Source of the DNA: Treponema sp.
GTDB lineage: Bacteria > Spirochaetota > Spirochaetia > Treponematales > Treponemataceae
Length of the DNA stretch: 13,841 nucleotides
Assembly: GCA_017421145.1 (NCBI GenBank)
Contig: JAFOTA010000020.1
Span: 1 to 13,841 of the forward strand
Direction of reading: 5' to 3'
The position numbers and the translations under genes were made by a program. The notes under the pieces were generated by a model, which did not search any database, was not told where the DNA came from, and worked only from the letters and a program-made list of their open reading frames with translations. This document shows positions 1-6,891 of this stretch, piece after piece. The stretch's first letter is position 1. Each line of letters starts with the position of its first letter.

Positions 1-1
1 A

Positions 2-202
2 GACAGGCCGGGACATGACAAACGCTATGCCGTTGACTCCGAAAAAGCAAGGCGGTCGCTCGGATGGAATCAGAAGATGGATTTTGATTCAGGGCTTTTA
101 AAAACAATCCGCTGGTATCTTTCCAATGAAGGATGGATGGAAAGGGTAAAAAACGGATCATACAAAGAATGGATCACAAAAAACTACGGGGAGCGGAAAT
201 GA
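2..202 (+). CDS. rfbB: dTDP-glucose 4,6-dehydratase, C-terminal end (partial)
   Basis: This open frame enters from the left edge and ends at TGA 200-202, giving the last 66 residues. It contains [12 protein letters not shown], then LGW, KTIRWYL and a terminal [13 protein letters not shown]. These match the C-terminus of RfbB/RmlB, where E. coli has DRPGHDRRYAID and a similar YxxWIxxNY end. The enzyme is a cytoplasmic, NAD-dependent short-chain dehydrogenase/reductase. It converts dTDP-glucose to dTDP-4-keto-6-deoxyglucose, the second step of dTDP-L-rhamnose synthesis. The catalytic and nucleotide-binding parts lie outside the window. The stop overlaps the rfbD start by 4 bp (ATGA), so the two are co-transcribed and probably translationally coupled. 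The frame has no ATG inside the window and is simply truncated by the edge. Confidence 0.9.
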   Translation, partial: DRPGHDKRYAVDSEKARRSLGWNQKMDFDSGLLKTIRWYLSNEGWMERVKNGSYKEWITKNYGERK

Positions 203-1110
203 TTTGGGTGACCGGTTGCAGCGGGATGCTTGGTGCGGAAATATGCAGGGGGCTTTTGCGCGGGAAAAAAGATTTTATAGGAACGGGAAGCGAGCTTGAT
301 ATAAGCGATTTTGAGAAAGCGGAATCTTTTTCGTACGATAAAAATATTTCGGCAATCATAAACTGTGCGGCATACACTTCAGTCGACAAGGCTGAATCGG
401 AACCAAGGGCAGCAGAAAAAGCAAACGTTGCCGGGCCGGAAAATCTTTCGCGCATTGCAGAGAAAAAAGGGGCTGCAATCATTCATTTTTCAAGCGATTA
501 TGTTTTTGACGGGACTTCCACTGCTCCCTACAAAGAAGATGATCCTGTTTCACCGCTCGGAATCTACGGGGCGACAAAAGCGGAAGGCGATGACAGAATC
601 CGCAGGTCACAAAGCCTTCACTACATAATAAGGACTTCGTGGCTTTACGGTGACGGCGAAAACAATTTTCCCGCAAAAATAATCAGGCTTTTGAATTCAA
701 GGGATGAAATCAAAGTCGTGGACGATCAGAAAGGTTCCCCCACTTTTTGCAGGACGGTTTCAGATGCCGTAGTAAAAATCATGGAACGTATTGGAACGGA
801 CATGCAGATTCCGGGAGGCACATACAATCTTACGGATTCCGGCGAAGCAACATGGTTTGATTTTGCAAGGGAAATCAGAAGGCTTGGAATTGAATGCGGG
901 GCCGTAAAAAACACTGAATGCAGGATAACGGCTTGCACGAGCGAAGAATTCAACTCTATTGCAAAACGTCCGCATTATTCAGTCCTTGACAAAACAAAAA
1001 TCCGGCAGACACTTAAAATAATGCCGCCGGACTGGAAACATTCACTGGCCGATTTTTTCAGGCTGATTCAAACCAGACAAACGCCGGACAATCCGGGAGA
1101 TCCACCATGA
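199..1110 (+). CDS. rfbD: dTDP-4-dehydrorhamnose reductase
   Basis: The 303-residue protein is an extended short-chain dehydrogenase of RfbD/RmlD type. It reduces dTDP-4-keto-L-rhamnose to dTDP-L-rhamnose with NAD(P)H in the cytoplasm, the last step of the pathway. Visible motifs are the Rossmann loop GCSGMLGAE (residues 6-14), [12 protein letters not shown] (55-66), SSDYVFDG (98-105) and the catalytic YGATK with Tyr123 and Lys127. A longer frame opens at 133, but the ATG at 199 puts the Rossmann strand MIWVTG right at the N-terminus, as in the family. It is preceded by GGGGAG about 5 nt upstream and overlaps the rfbB stop. The gene ends 4 bp before the stop of the convergent potD paralogue. 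I see no convincing terminator between them. Confidence 0.95.
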   Translation: MIWVTGCSGMLGAEICRGLLRGKKDFIGTGSELDISDFEKAESFSYDKNISAIINCAAYTSVDKAESEPRAAEKANVAGPENLSRIAEKKGAAIIHFSSDYVFDGTSTAPYKEDDPVSPLGIYGATKAEGDDRIRRSQSLHYIIRTSWLYGDGENNFPAKIIRLLNSRDEIKVVDDQKGSPTFCRTVSDAVVKIMERIGTDMQIPGGTYNLTDSGEATWFDFAREIRRLGIECGAVKNTECRITACTSEEFNSIAKRPHYSVLDKTKIRQTLKIMPPDWKHSLADFFRLIQTRQTPDNPGDPP

Positions 1111-1114
1111 TTTC

Positions 1115-2164
1115 CTAATCTGCAAAACGGATTTTCTGCCAGATGTCGTGATATTTGTCAAGGTTGTCGCCCAAATCCTGCTTGAGAGTGCACGTATATG
1201 CCTGTTCAGCATCATACATAGGTTTTTTGGTCACATATTCAAGCGCCTTTGTGTTGACGACACATGGATAGCGGAAAGTGTCGATGAATTTTGCGTACAT
1301 CTCCGGCCTGTGGATGAAGTTTATGAATTCGTTCGCAAGCTCGTAATGAGGTGCATCTTTCAAAATGACCATGCAGTCCAATGTTGCGGGACCGCCCTCA
1401 GGAGGAATGAAAAAGTCAATCGTTTCATCCCAACGGCTTTCGTCAACTTCACCGTAGACTATTTCAGGATATCCCTGGCACAACCAGAAATCACCGGAGG
1501 CAAATGATTTTCCGAATCCTTCGGCATCGAATTTCGTGAGGTTCGGCTTCCATTCCTTTGAAACAAGCTCGTATGCGGCATTAAGCTCGGCCTCATCGAC
1601 TGAGTTCATGTCAAATCCCTTGTGTACGAGAGCGCATCCCAAAACCTCGCGCATTTCATCCATCATGGTTGCGTGTCCAGCAAACTGCGGGTCTGAAAAA
1701 ATGCTGTAGTCACGCTTGTATTCGCCCGTGACCTTCGTCTTGTTCACCATTACACCTGTCGCACTGAGCGCATATGGGATTGCATATTTCATATCGGGGT
1801 CAAAATCCATTTTCTGCTGGACAACGGGATTTATTTTGTCCCTGTTCGTCATCTTGGACTGATCCAGCTCCCTCAACATTCCCTGCTTGAGCATGATCGA
1901 AACGAAATCATTTGAAGGAATGACCACATCATAGCCTTTTGCGCCTGCCCTGAGTTTCGCATACATTTCATCGCAAGTGGAATAGCTGTCGAGCTTAACG
2001 GTGCAGTCAAATTCCTTTTCAAAAGCCTTTATAACGTCATCGGGCGTATAATACGTCCAGTTGTAAAGGTAGAGCGTCCTATCATTGCCTTTTGAGCATG
2101 AGACGGCAGAAAACGACAAAGCGGCAGACAGTGCTGCGGTAAGGATTTTGGTAAGTTTTTTCAA
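1115..2164 (-). CDS. potD: PotD-type spermidine/putrescine-binding lipoprotein, second paralogue
   Basis: The 349-residue protein is a periplasmic polyamine-binding component of an ABC importer. It has a Lys-rich hydrophobic signal peptide ending SAVSC, with Cys23 as the likely lipidation site. The mature protein begins RTLYLYNWTYYTP, the PotD ligand-site strand. It also keeps YDVVIPS (78-84), DEMRE (169-173), GDFWLCQGY and DETIDFFIP. By eye it is well over half identical to the potD product just upstream, so the two are tandem duplicates. Residues aligned with E. coli PotD ligand contacts differ: Thr261 sits where E. coli has Trp255, although the following Asp is kept. The start is TTG at 2162-2164, with AGAGG 7 nt upstream and no in-frame ATG nearby. 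A terminator and a separate promoter lie between the copies, so it can be expressed apart from potABCD. It could have a different ligand preference. Confidence 0.93.
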   Translation of the reverse strand: MKKLTKILTAALSAALSFSAVSCSKGNDRTLYLYNWTYYTPDDVIKAFEKEFDCTVKLDSYSTCDEMYAKLRAGAKGYDVVIPSNDFVSIMLKQGMLRELDQSKMTNRDKINPVVQQKMDFDPDMKYAIPYALSATGVMVNKTKVTGEYKRDYSIFSDPQFAGHATMMDEMREVLGCALVHKGFDMNSVDEAELNAAYELVSKEWKPNLTKFDAEGFGKSFASGDFWLCQGYPEIVYGEVDESRWDETIDFFIPPEGGPATLDCMVILKDAPHYELANEFINFIHRPEMYAKFIDTFRYPCVVNTKALEYVTKKPMYDAEQAYTCTLKQDLGDNLDKYHDIWQKIRFAD

Positions 2165-2249
2165 TTGAAAACCTCTAGAAAATTATTTTTATGGTTGTAC
2201 CCCATTGTTTGGCCGCCCACAAGAACGGCTTTAGTTTTTAAGAAGCTGT

Positions 2250-2278
2250 ATTATAGATTTTTTTTTTGATTTGATAAA
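2250..2278 (-). promoter_or_regulatory. Predicted promoter of the second potD
   Basis: On the minus strand a perfect TATAAT (2250-2255) lies 17 bp downstream of TTTATC (2273-2278), a weak -35. The spacer contains a run of ten A, which may help through an UP-like or bending effect. Transcription would begin near 2243, leaving a leader of about 80 nt before the TTG start at 2164. It lies downstream of the potABCD terminator, as expected for an independent promoter. Confidence 0.6.
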
Positions 2279-2287
2279 GGCATTTGC

Positions 2288-2318
2288 AAAAAAAAATCCG
2301 GGAAGCTTAATTCCCGGA
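2288..2318 (-). terminator. Intrinsic terminator of potABCD
   Basis: On the minus strand, a perfect 8-bp stem TCCGGGAA/TTCCCGGA (2311-2318 with 2297-2304) with a 6-nt loop is followed by nine T. It begins 12 bp after the potD stop codon at 2331. It separates potABCD from the downstream second potD. Confidence 0.9.
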
Positions 2319-2330
2319 CCAAGTTTTTTA

Positions 2331-3383
2331 TCAGTCTGTGAACCTGACTTTCTGCCAGCGTTCGTTGTATTTGTCAAGGCCTTCTCCAAGGTCTATTTTG
2401 AGCGTGCAGTTGTTCATCTGGCTTGCCTCGTACATGGGCTTTTCTTTCATGAACTTTTCTGCGGACGGGTTCACAAAGCATGGAAAATGGAAAGTGTCAA
2501 GGAATTTCGCATACACTTCAGGTCTGTGGATGTAGTTTATGAATTCCGTTGCAAGCTCGACGTGCTTTGAATCCTTGAGGATGCACATGCTGTCAAGATA
2601 TGAGGCTCCTCCTTCCTGCGGGATAAAAAAGTCTATCGTTTCGTCCCACTTTTCCTCAGGCACTTCTCCGTACACGACTTCCGCATATCCATGGCAGAGC
2701 CAGAAATCTCCTGCGGCAAATGATTTTCCGAAGCTTTCCGCATCGAATTTCACAAGGTTCGGCTTCCATTCCTTGTCTATCATATCCACGGCGGCATCAA
2801 GCTCCGAATCATTCAGGCTGTTCACGTCATATCCCTTGTGCGCAAGAGCGTCTCCTATGACTTCACGCATGTCGTCCATCATGGTTGCGTGTCCTGCAAA
2901 CTGCTTGTCGGCAAAAATGCCCCATGAACGCTCGTACGAACCGGCAGGGACTTTCGTCTTGTTCACGCATACGCCGGCAGCCCCGAAATAATACGGAACG
3001 GCATATTTCATATCAGGATCGTAGGTCGCCTTTTCAAGCACCAGAGGATTTATGTTTCCGCGGTTTGTGAGCTTGGTCTGGTCAATCTCCTTGAGCATGC
3101 CCTGGTTAAGCATGATCGATACATAATCCTGTGAAGGAACAACGATGTCATAGCCTTTTGCACCTGCACGGAGCTTTGCATACATCTCTTCGTTTGAAGC
3201 ATAGCTGTCAACCTTTACCTTGCAGTCAAACTCCTTTTCAAAATCACGGAGAACTTCTTCCGGCGTATAATAGGTCCAGTTGTACAGGTAAAGAGTCTTT
3301 CCGTCATCAGATGCGCATGACGTAAGCCCAAGCGAAAATGCGGTCAGGACAGCAGCCGCAAAAACCATAGCAATTCTTTTCAT
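2331..3383 (-). CDS. potD: Spermidine/putrescine-binding lipoprotein PotD (operon copy)
   Basis: The 350-residue protein is the periplasmic solute-binding subunit that delivers polyamines to PotBC. The signal peptide ends LGLTSC, with Cys23 the probable lipidated residue, so it would be anchored to the outer face of the inner membrane. The polyamine-site segments are LYLYNWTYYTP (31-41), VVPSQDYV (81-88), DDMRE (170-174), GDFWLCHGY and SYLDSM, where Tyr262 and Asp264 align with E. coli PotD Trp255 and Asp257. The Glu of E. coli NWTEY is Tyr here. The start is ATG with GGAGA 7 nt upstream. It lies 27 bp after potC and is the last gene of the operon, followed at once by a strong terminator. The family assignment is secure; whether it prefers putrescine or spermidine cannot be told from sequence. 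Confidence 0.95.
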   Translation of the reverse strand: MKRIAMVFAAAVLTAFSLGLTSCASDDGKTLYLYNWTYYTPEEVLRDFEKEFDCKVKVDSYASNEEMYAKLRAGAKGYDIVVPSQDYVSIMLNQGMLKEIDQTKLTNRGNINPLVLEKATYDPDMKYAVPYYFGAAGVCVNKTKVPAGSYERSWGIFADKQFAGHATMMDDMREVIGDALAHKGYDVNSLNDSELDAAVDMIDKEWKPNLVKFDAESFGKSFAAGDFWLCHGYAEVVYGEVPEEKWDETIDFFIPQEGGASYLDSMCILKDSKHVELATEFINYIHRPEVYAKFLDTFHFPCFVNPSAEKFMKEKPMYEASQMNNCTLKIDLGEGLDKYNERWQKVRFTD

Positions 3384-3410
3384 AAAATTATCTCCATTAA
3401 AAATTTTCGT

Positions 3411-4277
3411 CTAGCGTGATGATGCGAACGATTTGAGGCCGTTTCTAAGCAGTATCGTAAGCGTACAGATTGCAAGGATCAGTACGAACGAAAGCGCGTT
3501 GATTACCGGGCTTACTCCGAAACGTATCATCGAGTAGACGTACAGCGGAAGTGTCGTGCTTCCCGGTCCGCTCACCAAAAACGTTATGACATAATCTTCA
3601 AGCGACATGGTTACGCTCATCATAAAGCCGGATATGATTCCAGGCATGATTGCCGGCAAAGTCACCCTGAACAAAGTCTGCACTTCGTTTGCGCCCAGGT
3701 CATGGCTGGCTTCTATGATCGAATAGTCGAACTCATCGATTCTTGCGCTGACCATCATGTATACGAAAGGCATGCAGAAAGTCGTGTGTGCGATGTAGAT
3801 CGTGCCGAGTCCCAGAGACATCTTGATTCCGCTGAAAAAAATCAGGAGGGAAATTCCCATGATGACTTCCGGGAGAACCATAGGCAGGAAGCTTGTGGTC
3901 TGTATGTAGCCCTTTCCGAAAAACTTGTACCACGTCACGCCGATTGCAGCAAGGGTTCCCAGCACCGTTGCAGTGATTGACGAGAGGATTGCGATGATCA
4001 TGCTGTTGAAAAGCGACGTCCACAAATCCTTGCTCTCAAAAATCAGCTTCTCATACCAGACGAAAGAAAATCCGGTGAAAGTCGTGTCCTTCGATTCATT
4101 GAAAGAATAGAAGATTATCACGAAAAGCGGAACGAACAAAAAGAAAAGGCACAGCCAGAGCACAGTCTTTGAAAACGACCATCTGCCCTGCTTTTTTTTC
4201 CAGTCCCTTTTTGCATGGCGGGCAGGTTCTGAAGGTTTCTGTCTTTTCAAAAAAAGCTTGAAAGGATTGAATCTCAT
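3411..4277 (-). CDS. potC: Polyamine ABC transporter permease PotC
   Basis: The 288-residue inner-membrane permease is the PotC half of the PotBC channel. After a basic cytoplasmic N-terminus of about 35 residues, hydrophobic helices start at TVLWLCLFFLFVPLFVII (38-55) and recur to the end. The ATPase-docking EAA loop is visible as IEASHDLGANEVQTLF (188-203), followed by LPAIMPGI. PotC is recognised by this loop, its order after potB, and the family motif around LPMVLPEVIMGISLLIFF. It is slightly longer than E. coli PotC because of the charged N-terminus. Its ATG overlaps the potB stop by 4 bp. The GGAGGT ribosome-binding site is formed by the last potB codons, so translation is probably coupled. 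Confidence 0.95.
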   Translation of the reverse strand: MRFNPFKLFLKRQKPSEPARHAKRDWKKKQGRWSFSKTVLWLCLFFLFVPLFVIIFYSFNESKDTTFTGFSFVWYEKLIFESKDLWTSLFNSMIIAILSSITATVLGTLAAIGVTWYKFFGKGYIQTTSFLPMVLPEVIMGISLLIFFSGIKMSLGLGTIYIAHTTFCMPFVYMMVSARIDEFDYSIIEASHDLGANEVQTLFRVTLPAIMPGIISGFMMSVTMSLEDYVITFLVSGPGSTTLPLYVYSMIRFGVSPVINALSFVLILAICTLTILLRNGLKSFASSR

Positions 4278-5317
4278 TTTTTACCTCCGAAAGCGTCTCC
4301 GGCAAGCAGCGGCGTATTTGTGTTCGCGGCAATGTCTTCTTTCGTGGAAACTTTCTTAAGGTTCGCCTCTTTTCTGTTGGACATGAGCATCCACATGATG
4401 GCGGCCATGGAAATGATGGTTATCACAAGGCTGAATGCTGAGGCAAGCGGCCAGTTCCTGACTTTCTGAACCTGATCTACGATGATGTTTCCGAGCATGT
4501 AGCTGTCCTTTCCGCCGACCATCTGAGGAACCGTATAGGAACCGAAAATCGGGATGAAAGTAAAGATCAGCGCACTGATTATTCCGCTTTTTATTTCGGG
4601 AATCAGCACCTTGAACATGGACTGGGGCTTGGTGGCTCCAAGATCGCGTGCAGCTTCAAGCAGGCTGAAATCAAAGCGGTCTACGGAAGTGAATATCGGG
4701 AGTATGGCATACGGAAGGTACATGTATATGCTCACGAGAACTATCGCACCCTGTGTGAACATGAACTTGTGCGGCACGAATTCCGCGGCTTTTGTCCAAC
4801 CGAACGAATGGCCTATGTTCCAGAAAAATTTAAGTATGCCGTTAAGAAGCCCTGCGTCTCCGAGTATGGTCTGCCACGCAAATATGCGGATGAGGCTGTT
4901 GGTCAAAAAAGGAATCACCACCAGAATCAGAAAGAAAGTCTGGTGACGGCTCTTCGCCATGGCATAACCGCACGGAAGGGCAAGCACGATGGAGATGAAG
5001 CTTGAAAGCGCCGCAATCCACAAAGTCCGCAGAAAGATTTTTCCGTATGCAGGATCGAACATCTGCGTGTATGCCTTGAGCGTGAATTTCGGTTCGACGC
5101 CTCCGTATACATCGCGGGTCATGAATGAATAGGCCACGATGATCACGATAGGGACGATGAAAAACAAGGAAAACCAAAGTCCCATAGGCCACGCATAGAA
5201 CGGACCCGGATTCGGCTTTTTGAATTTGAACGCCCTGGCCTTTGAAGCAAGTTTCAAATCAGCAGGGATTTTCTGCTTTTCCTTTGACTCTTCGTTTTTT
5301 TTGCTTTCAGAACTCAT
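4274..5317 (-). CDS. potB: Polyamine ABC transporter permease PotB
   Basis: The 347-residue inner-membrane permease pairs with PotC. It has an unusually long hydrophilic, Lys/Glu-rich N-terminus (about residues 1-38) before the first membrane helix (LWFSLFFIVPIVIIVAYSF, 47-65). A further hydrophilic tail of about 30 residues follows the last helix. The EAA loop reads LLEAARDLGATKPQSMFKV (219-237), followed by LIPEIKSGI, and is the contact site for PotA. The PotB-type segment VVIPFLTNSLIRIFAWQ (133-149) is present. The start overlaps the potA stop by 4 bp. A weak GAGGA lies about 11 nt upstream, so expression probably relies on coupling to potA. Both charged ends are longer than in E. coli PotB; their role is unknown. 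Confidence 0.95.
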   Translation of the reverse strand: MSSESKKNEESKEKQKIPADLKLASKARAFKFKKPNPGPFYAWPMGLWFSLFFIVPIVIIVAYSFMTRDVYGGVEPKFTLKAYTQMFDPAYGKIFLRTLWIAALSSFISIVLALPCGYAMAKSRHQTFFLILVVIPFLTNSLIRIFAWQTILGDAGLLNGILKFFWNIGHSFGWTKAAEFVPHKFMFTQGAIVLVSIYMYLPYAILPIFTSVDRFDFSLLEAARDLGATKPQSMFKVLIPEIKSGIISALIFTFIPIFGSYTVPQMVGGKDSYMLGNIIVDQVQKVRNWPLASAFSLVITIISMAAIMWMLMSNRKEANLKKVSTKEDIAANTNTPLLAGDAFGGKK

Positions 5318-6504
5318 TTATTGATGTCCTCGACGATATATCCGTCTTCTGCCGCCCAAGAGACATATACGGTGTCTTTCCATGCGATTTCAGGCCCGTC
5401 GTCCAGATAGTTCACGTGCTGCTTGAACACTTTGATTATGGAACCGTTTTCAAGGCGGACGTAGAATTTTGACTGGAATCCGGTGTAGACAGGCTCCTCG
5501 ACCACTCCCTTGAAAACATTGATGTCCTTGCGCCCGTTGATTTTCGGCTCTTCCGTTGTTATGCGGATTTTTTCAGGCCTGATCGTGAACGCGACTTTCT
5601 GACCGTGATCGGTGTGCTCGTAATCGGTGACGAGTATGTTCTTGTCCTCTTCCCTTGTTGCGGCGGTTTCACCCGTGAGCTGTGCCTGCATTCCGAGTGC
5701 CGGTACGTTGAGCGTAACCATGAACTCAGGATCTTTTCCCGGAACCTGATAAGGCTCGCAGTTTACGACGGTGCTCTCGAAGAGATTCGTTTCACCGATG
5801 AACTGTGCCACGAACTGAGTTGCAGGGCTTTCGTAGATTTCAAAAGGAGTGCCCACCTGGAGAACGTGCCCCTGGTTCATTACGGCAATCCTGTCGCTGA
5901 CCGCAAGTGCCTCGCTCTGGTCATGGGTTACATATATGAATGTGATTCCGATCTTGTCATGGAGTGCATCAAGGTCAACCAGAAGATTGGAACGGAGCTT
6001 TGCATCAAGTGCTGAAAGAGGCTCGTCAAGCAAGAGGACCTTAGGCTCGTTGATCAATGCACGTGCAATGGCCACACGCTGCCTCTGTCCGCCGGAAAGC
6101 TGGTTGGGCTTTTTGTTTATGTGCTGGTCAAGCTGAACCAGATGGAGATAATGGCGCACCCTTTCGTCTATCACGGATTTCTTTTCCTTGCGCAGCCTAA
6201 GCGGGAACGCGACGTTCTCATACACGCTCAGGTGGGGGAAAAGCGCATAGCTCTGAAAGACAGTATTGCTCGGCCTTTTGTTTGCCGGAAGCGGAATAAT
6301 GTTCAAATCATCGAAAAGGACGGCTCCCTCATCCGGGAACTCAAATCCGGCGATAATGCGGAGCAAAGTGGTCTTTCCGCATCCTGACGGTCCGAGCAAA
6401 GAGAAAAATTCCCCCTGCTTGATTGTAAAGTTAATGTCGTCCAAAGCCCGGAAATCACCGAAGTTCTTGGAAACATGATCAATGGAAACTGCACTTCCGT
6501 TCAC
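5314..6504 (-). CDS. potA: Polyamine ABC transporter ATPase PotA
   Basis: The 396-residue cytoplasmic ATPase powers PotBC. Motifs in order are Walker A GPSGCGKT (38-45), Q-loop Gln84 in VFQSYALFP, signature LSGGQRQRVAIARA (136-149), Walker B VLLLDEP (156-162), D-loop SALD and H-loop His194 in YVTHDQSEAL. The C-terminal part (about 240-390) contains a TOBE-like regulatory region with IRPEKIRI, typical of PotA/MalK-type ATPases. PotA is chosen over other importer ATPases because of the neighbouring potB, potC and potD. The start is GTG at 6502-6504. AGGAG lies about 11 nt upstream, a rather long spacing, and I found no better in-frame start. It is the first gene of the operon and has a structured leader of about 125 nt. 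Confidence 0.95.
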   Translation of the reverse strand: MNGSAVSIDHVSKNFGDFRALDDINFTIKQGEFFSLLGPSGCGKTTLLRIIAGFEFPDEGAVLFDDLNIIPLPANKRPSNTVFQSYALFPHLSVYENVAFPLRLRKEKKSVIDERVRHYLHLVQLDQHINKKPNQLSGGQRQRVAIARALINEPKVLLLDEPLSALDAKLRSNLLVDLDALHDKIGITFIYVTHDQSEALAVSDRIAVMNQGHVLQVGTPFEIYESPATQFVAQFIGETNLFESTVVNCEPYQVPGKDPEFMVTLNVPALGMQAQLTGETAATREEDKNILVTDYEHTDHGQKVAFTIRPEKIRITTEEPKINGRKDINVFKGVVEEPVYTGFQSKFYVRLENGSIIKVFKQHVNYLDDGPEIAWKDTVYVSWAAEDGYIVEDINK

Positions 6505-6522
6505 AGCAGGTACATCTCCTGT

Positions 6523-6631
6523 CCATAAAAATAGGGAACCACCATGCGTCTTGTATTTAAGCGGCTCCCATCAGGGCATTCCGGAAAACGTCTTGAAGCT
6601 GCAACATCTCTGCCGGCTCCCGGACGACCCT
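6523..6631 (-). promoter_or_regulatory. Structured potA leader with attenuator-like hairpin
   Basis: On the minus strand the potA 5' leader contains GGGAGCCGC (6561-6569), which can pair over 9 bp, two of them G-U, with GTGGTTCCC (6534-6542). The loop is 18 nt. The helix is followed directly by TATTTTTAT and then by the potA AGGAG, so it resembles a weak intrinsic terminator just before the ribosome-binding site. A second copy of GGGAGCC lies upstream (6615-6621) and could compete for the same GGTTCCC arm. This would fit an attenuation or translational switch upstream of a polyamine importer. No known riboswitch class was recognised. Structure is by eye only. Confidence 0.45.
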
Positions 6632-6637
6632 AATACT

Positions 6638-6666
6638 TTTATCTTTTATTTAGGCAGATATGTCAA
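6638..6666 (-). promoter_or_regulatory. Predicted potABCD promoter
   Basis: On the minus strand a perfect TTGACA (6661-6666) is followed after 17 bp by GATAAA (6638-6643), a 4/6 match to TATAAT. Transcription would begin near 6631, giving a leader of about 127 nt before the potA GTG. It is back-to-back with a plus-strand promoter candidate whose -35 lies 6 bp away. Confidence 0.65.
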
Positions 6667-6672
6667 GTTTTT

Positions 6673-6700
6673 TTGAGAAAAATTTATTTTTTTTGATAAA
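6673..6700 (+). promoter_or_regulatory. Candidate promoter of small RNA 1
   Basis: TTGAGA (6673-6678) and GATAAA (6695-6700) are separated by 16 bp, on the plus strand, divergent from the potA promoter. The region is A/T-rich, so chance matches are easy and this is a modest call. Its main support is the orphan plus-strand terminator 80-130 bp downstream. Confidence 0.4.
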
Positions 6701-6706
6701 AAGTGC

Positions 6707-6836
6707 ATAAGCCCTAATGCATTTCCAAAACATACCGATGATTTACGTATCCATTTCGCAGTAGAAATTACTGTTTTTTTATGCTCCGCGGTCTTCTATC
6801 CCCTCCCACCCATTAGGCCGCGGAGCACTTTTTTTT
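6707..6836 (+). ncRNA. Predicted small RNA 1 (C-rich terminator loop)
   Basis: The two flanking genes both run on the minus strand, yet a strong hairpin plus T-tract at 6782-6836 points along the plus strand, so an untranslated plus transcript is implied. The start near 6707 is inferred from a candidate promoter and is uncertain. Within it, CAGTA-GAAAT-TACTG (6759-6773) followed by seven T forms a weak inner hairpin that could also end transcription. The 26-nt terminator loop exposes CCCCTCCCA (6800-6808), an anti-Shine-Dalgarno-like sequence of the kind bacterial small RNAs use to block ribosome-binding sites. Two segments are complementary to small RNA 2: 6746-6760 and 6800-6808. No open reading frame with a ribosome-binding site was seen. 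Confidence 0.5.
6782..6836 (+). terminator. Intrinsic terminator of small RNA 1
   Basis: A perfect 10-bp GC-rich stem TGCTCCGCGG/CCGCGGAGCA (6782-6791 with 6818-6827) encloses a 26-nt loop. It is followed by CA-like flank and eight T (6829-6836). The opposite strand has no T-run, so the direction is plus. It cannot serve either neighbouring protein gene. Confidence 0.8.
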
Positions 6837-6856
6837 GCAATTCAAGGAAAAAACAT

Positions 6857-6885
6857 TTGACTTTATGGAAAAACCATAATATGAT
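6857..6885 (+). promoter_or_regulatory. Promoter of small RNA 2 with palindrome in its spacer
   Basis: TTGACT (6857-6862) and TATGAT (6880-6885) each match consensus in 5 of 6 positions and are separated by exactly 17 bp. The whole spacer is the palindrome TTATGG-AAAAA-CCATAA (6863-6879). This is a good position for a repressor to block polymerase or for a MerR-type activator to reshape the promoter. Transcription should begin near 6892. Confidence 0.7.
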
Positions 6886-6891
6886 TAGATA

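Noticed and set aside
133..198. N-terminal extension of the rfbD frame back to an ATG at 133
   Set aside because: It would overlap rfbB by 70 bp in another frame and put 22 charged residues ahead of the Rossmann strand. The ATG at 199 has a GGGGAG and an ATGA overlap.
1118..1135. Hairpin ATCTG-CAAAA-CGGAT plus TTTT as terminator for rfbD
   Set aside because: Only 5 bp with a G-U pair and four T, lying inside the potD paralogue; too weak to call.
1148..1507. Long plus-strand open frame antisense to the second potD
   Set aside because: It is a shadow of a well-supported lipoprotein gene, with no ribosome-binding site or recognisable domain. The same applies to plus-strand frames at 2539-2991, 4554-4946 and 5605-6015.
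6504..6631. A known riboswitch class in the potA leader
   Set aside because: I could not match the conserved core of any class I know; only helices were found, so it is listed as a structured leader.
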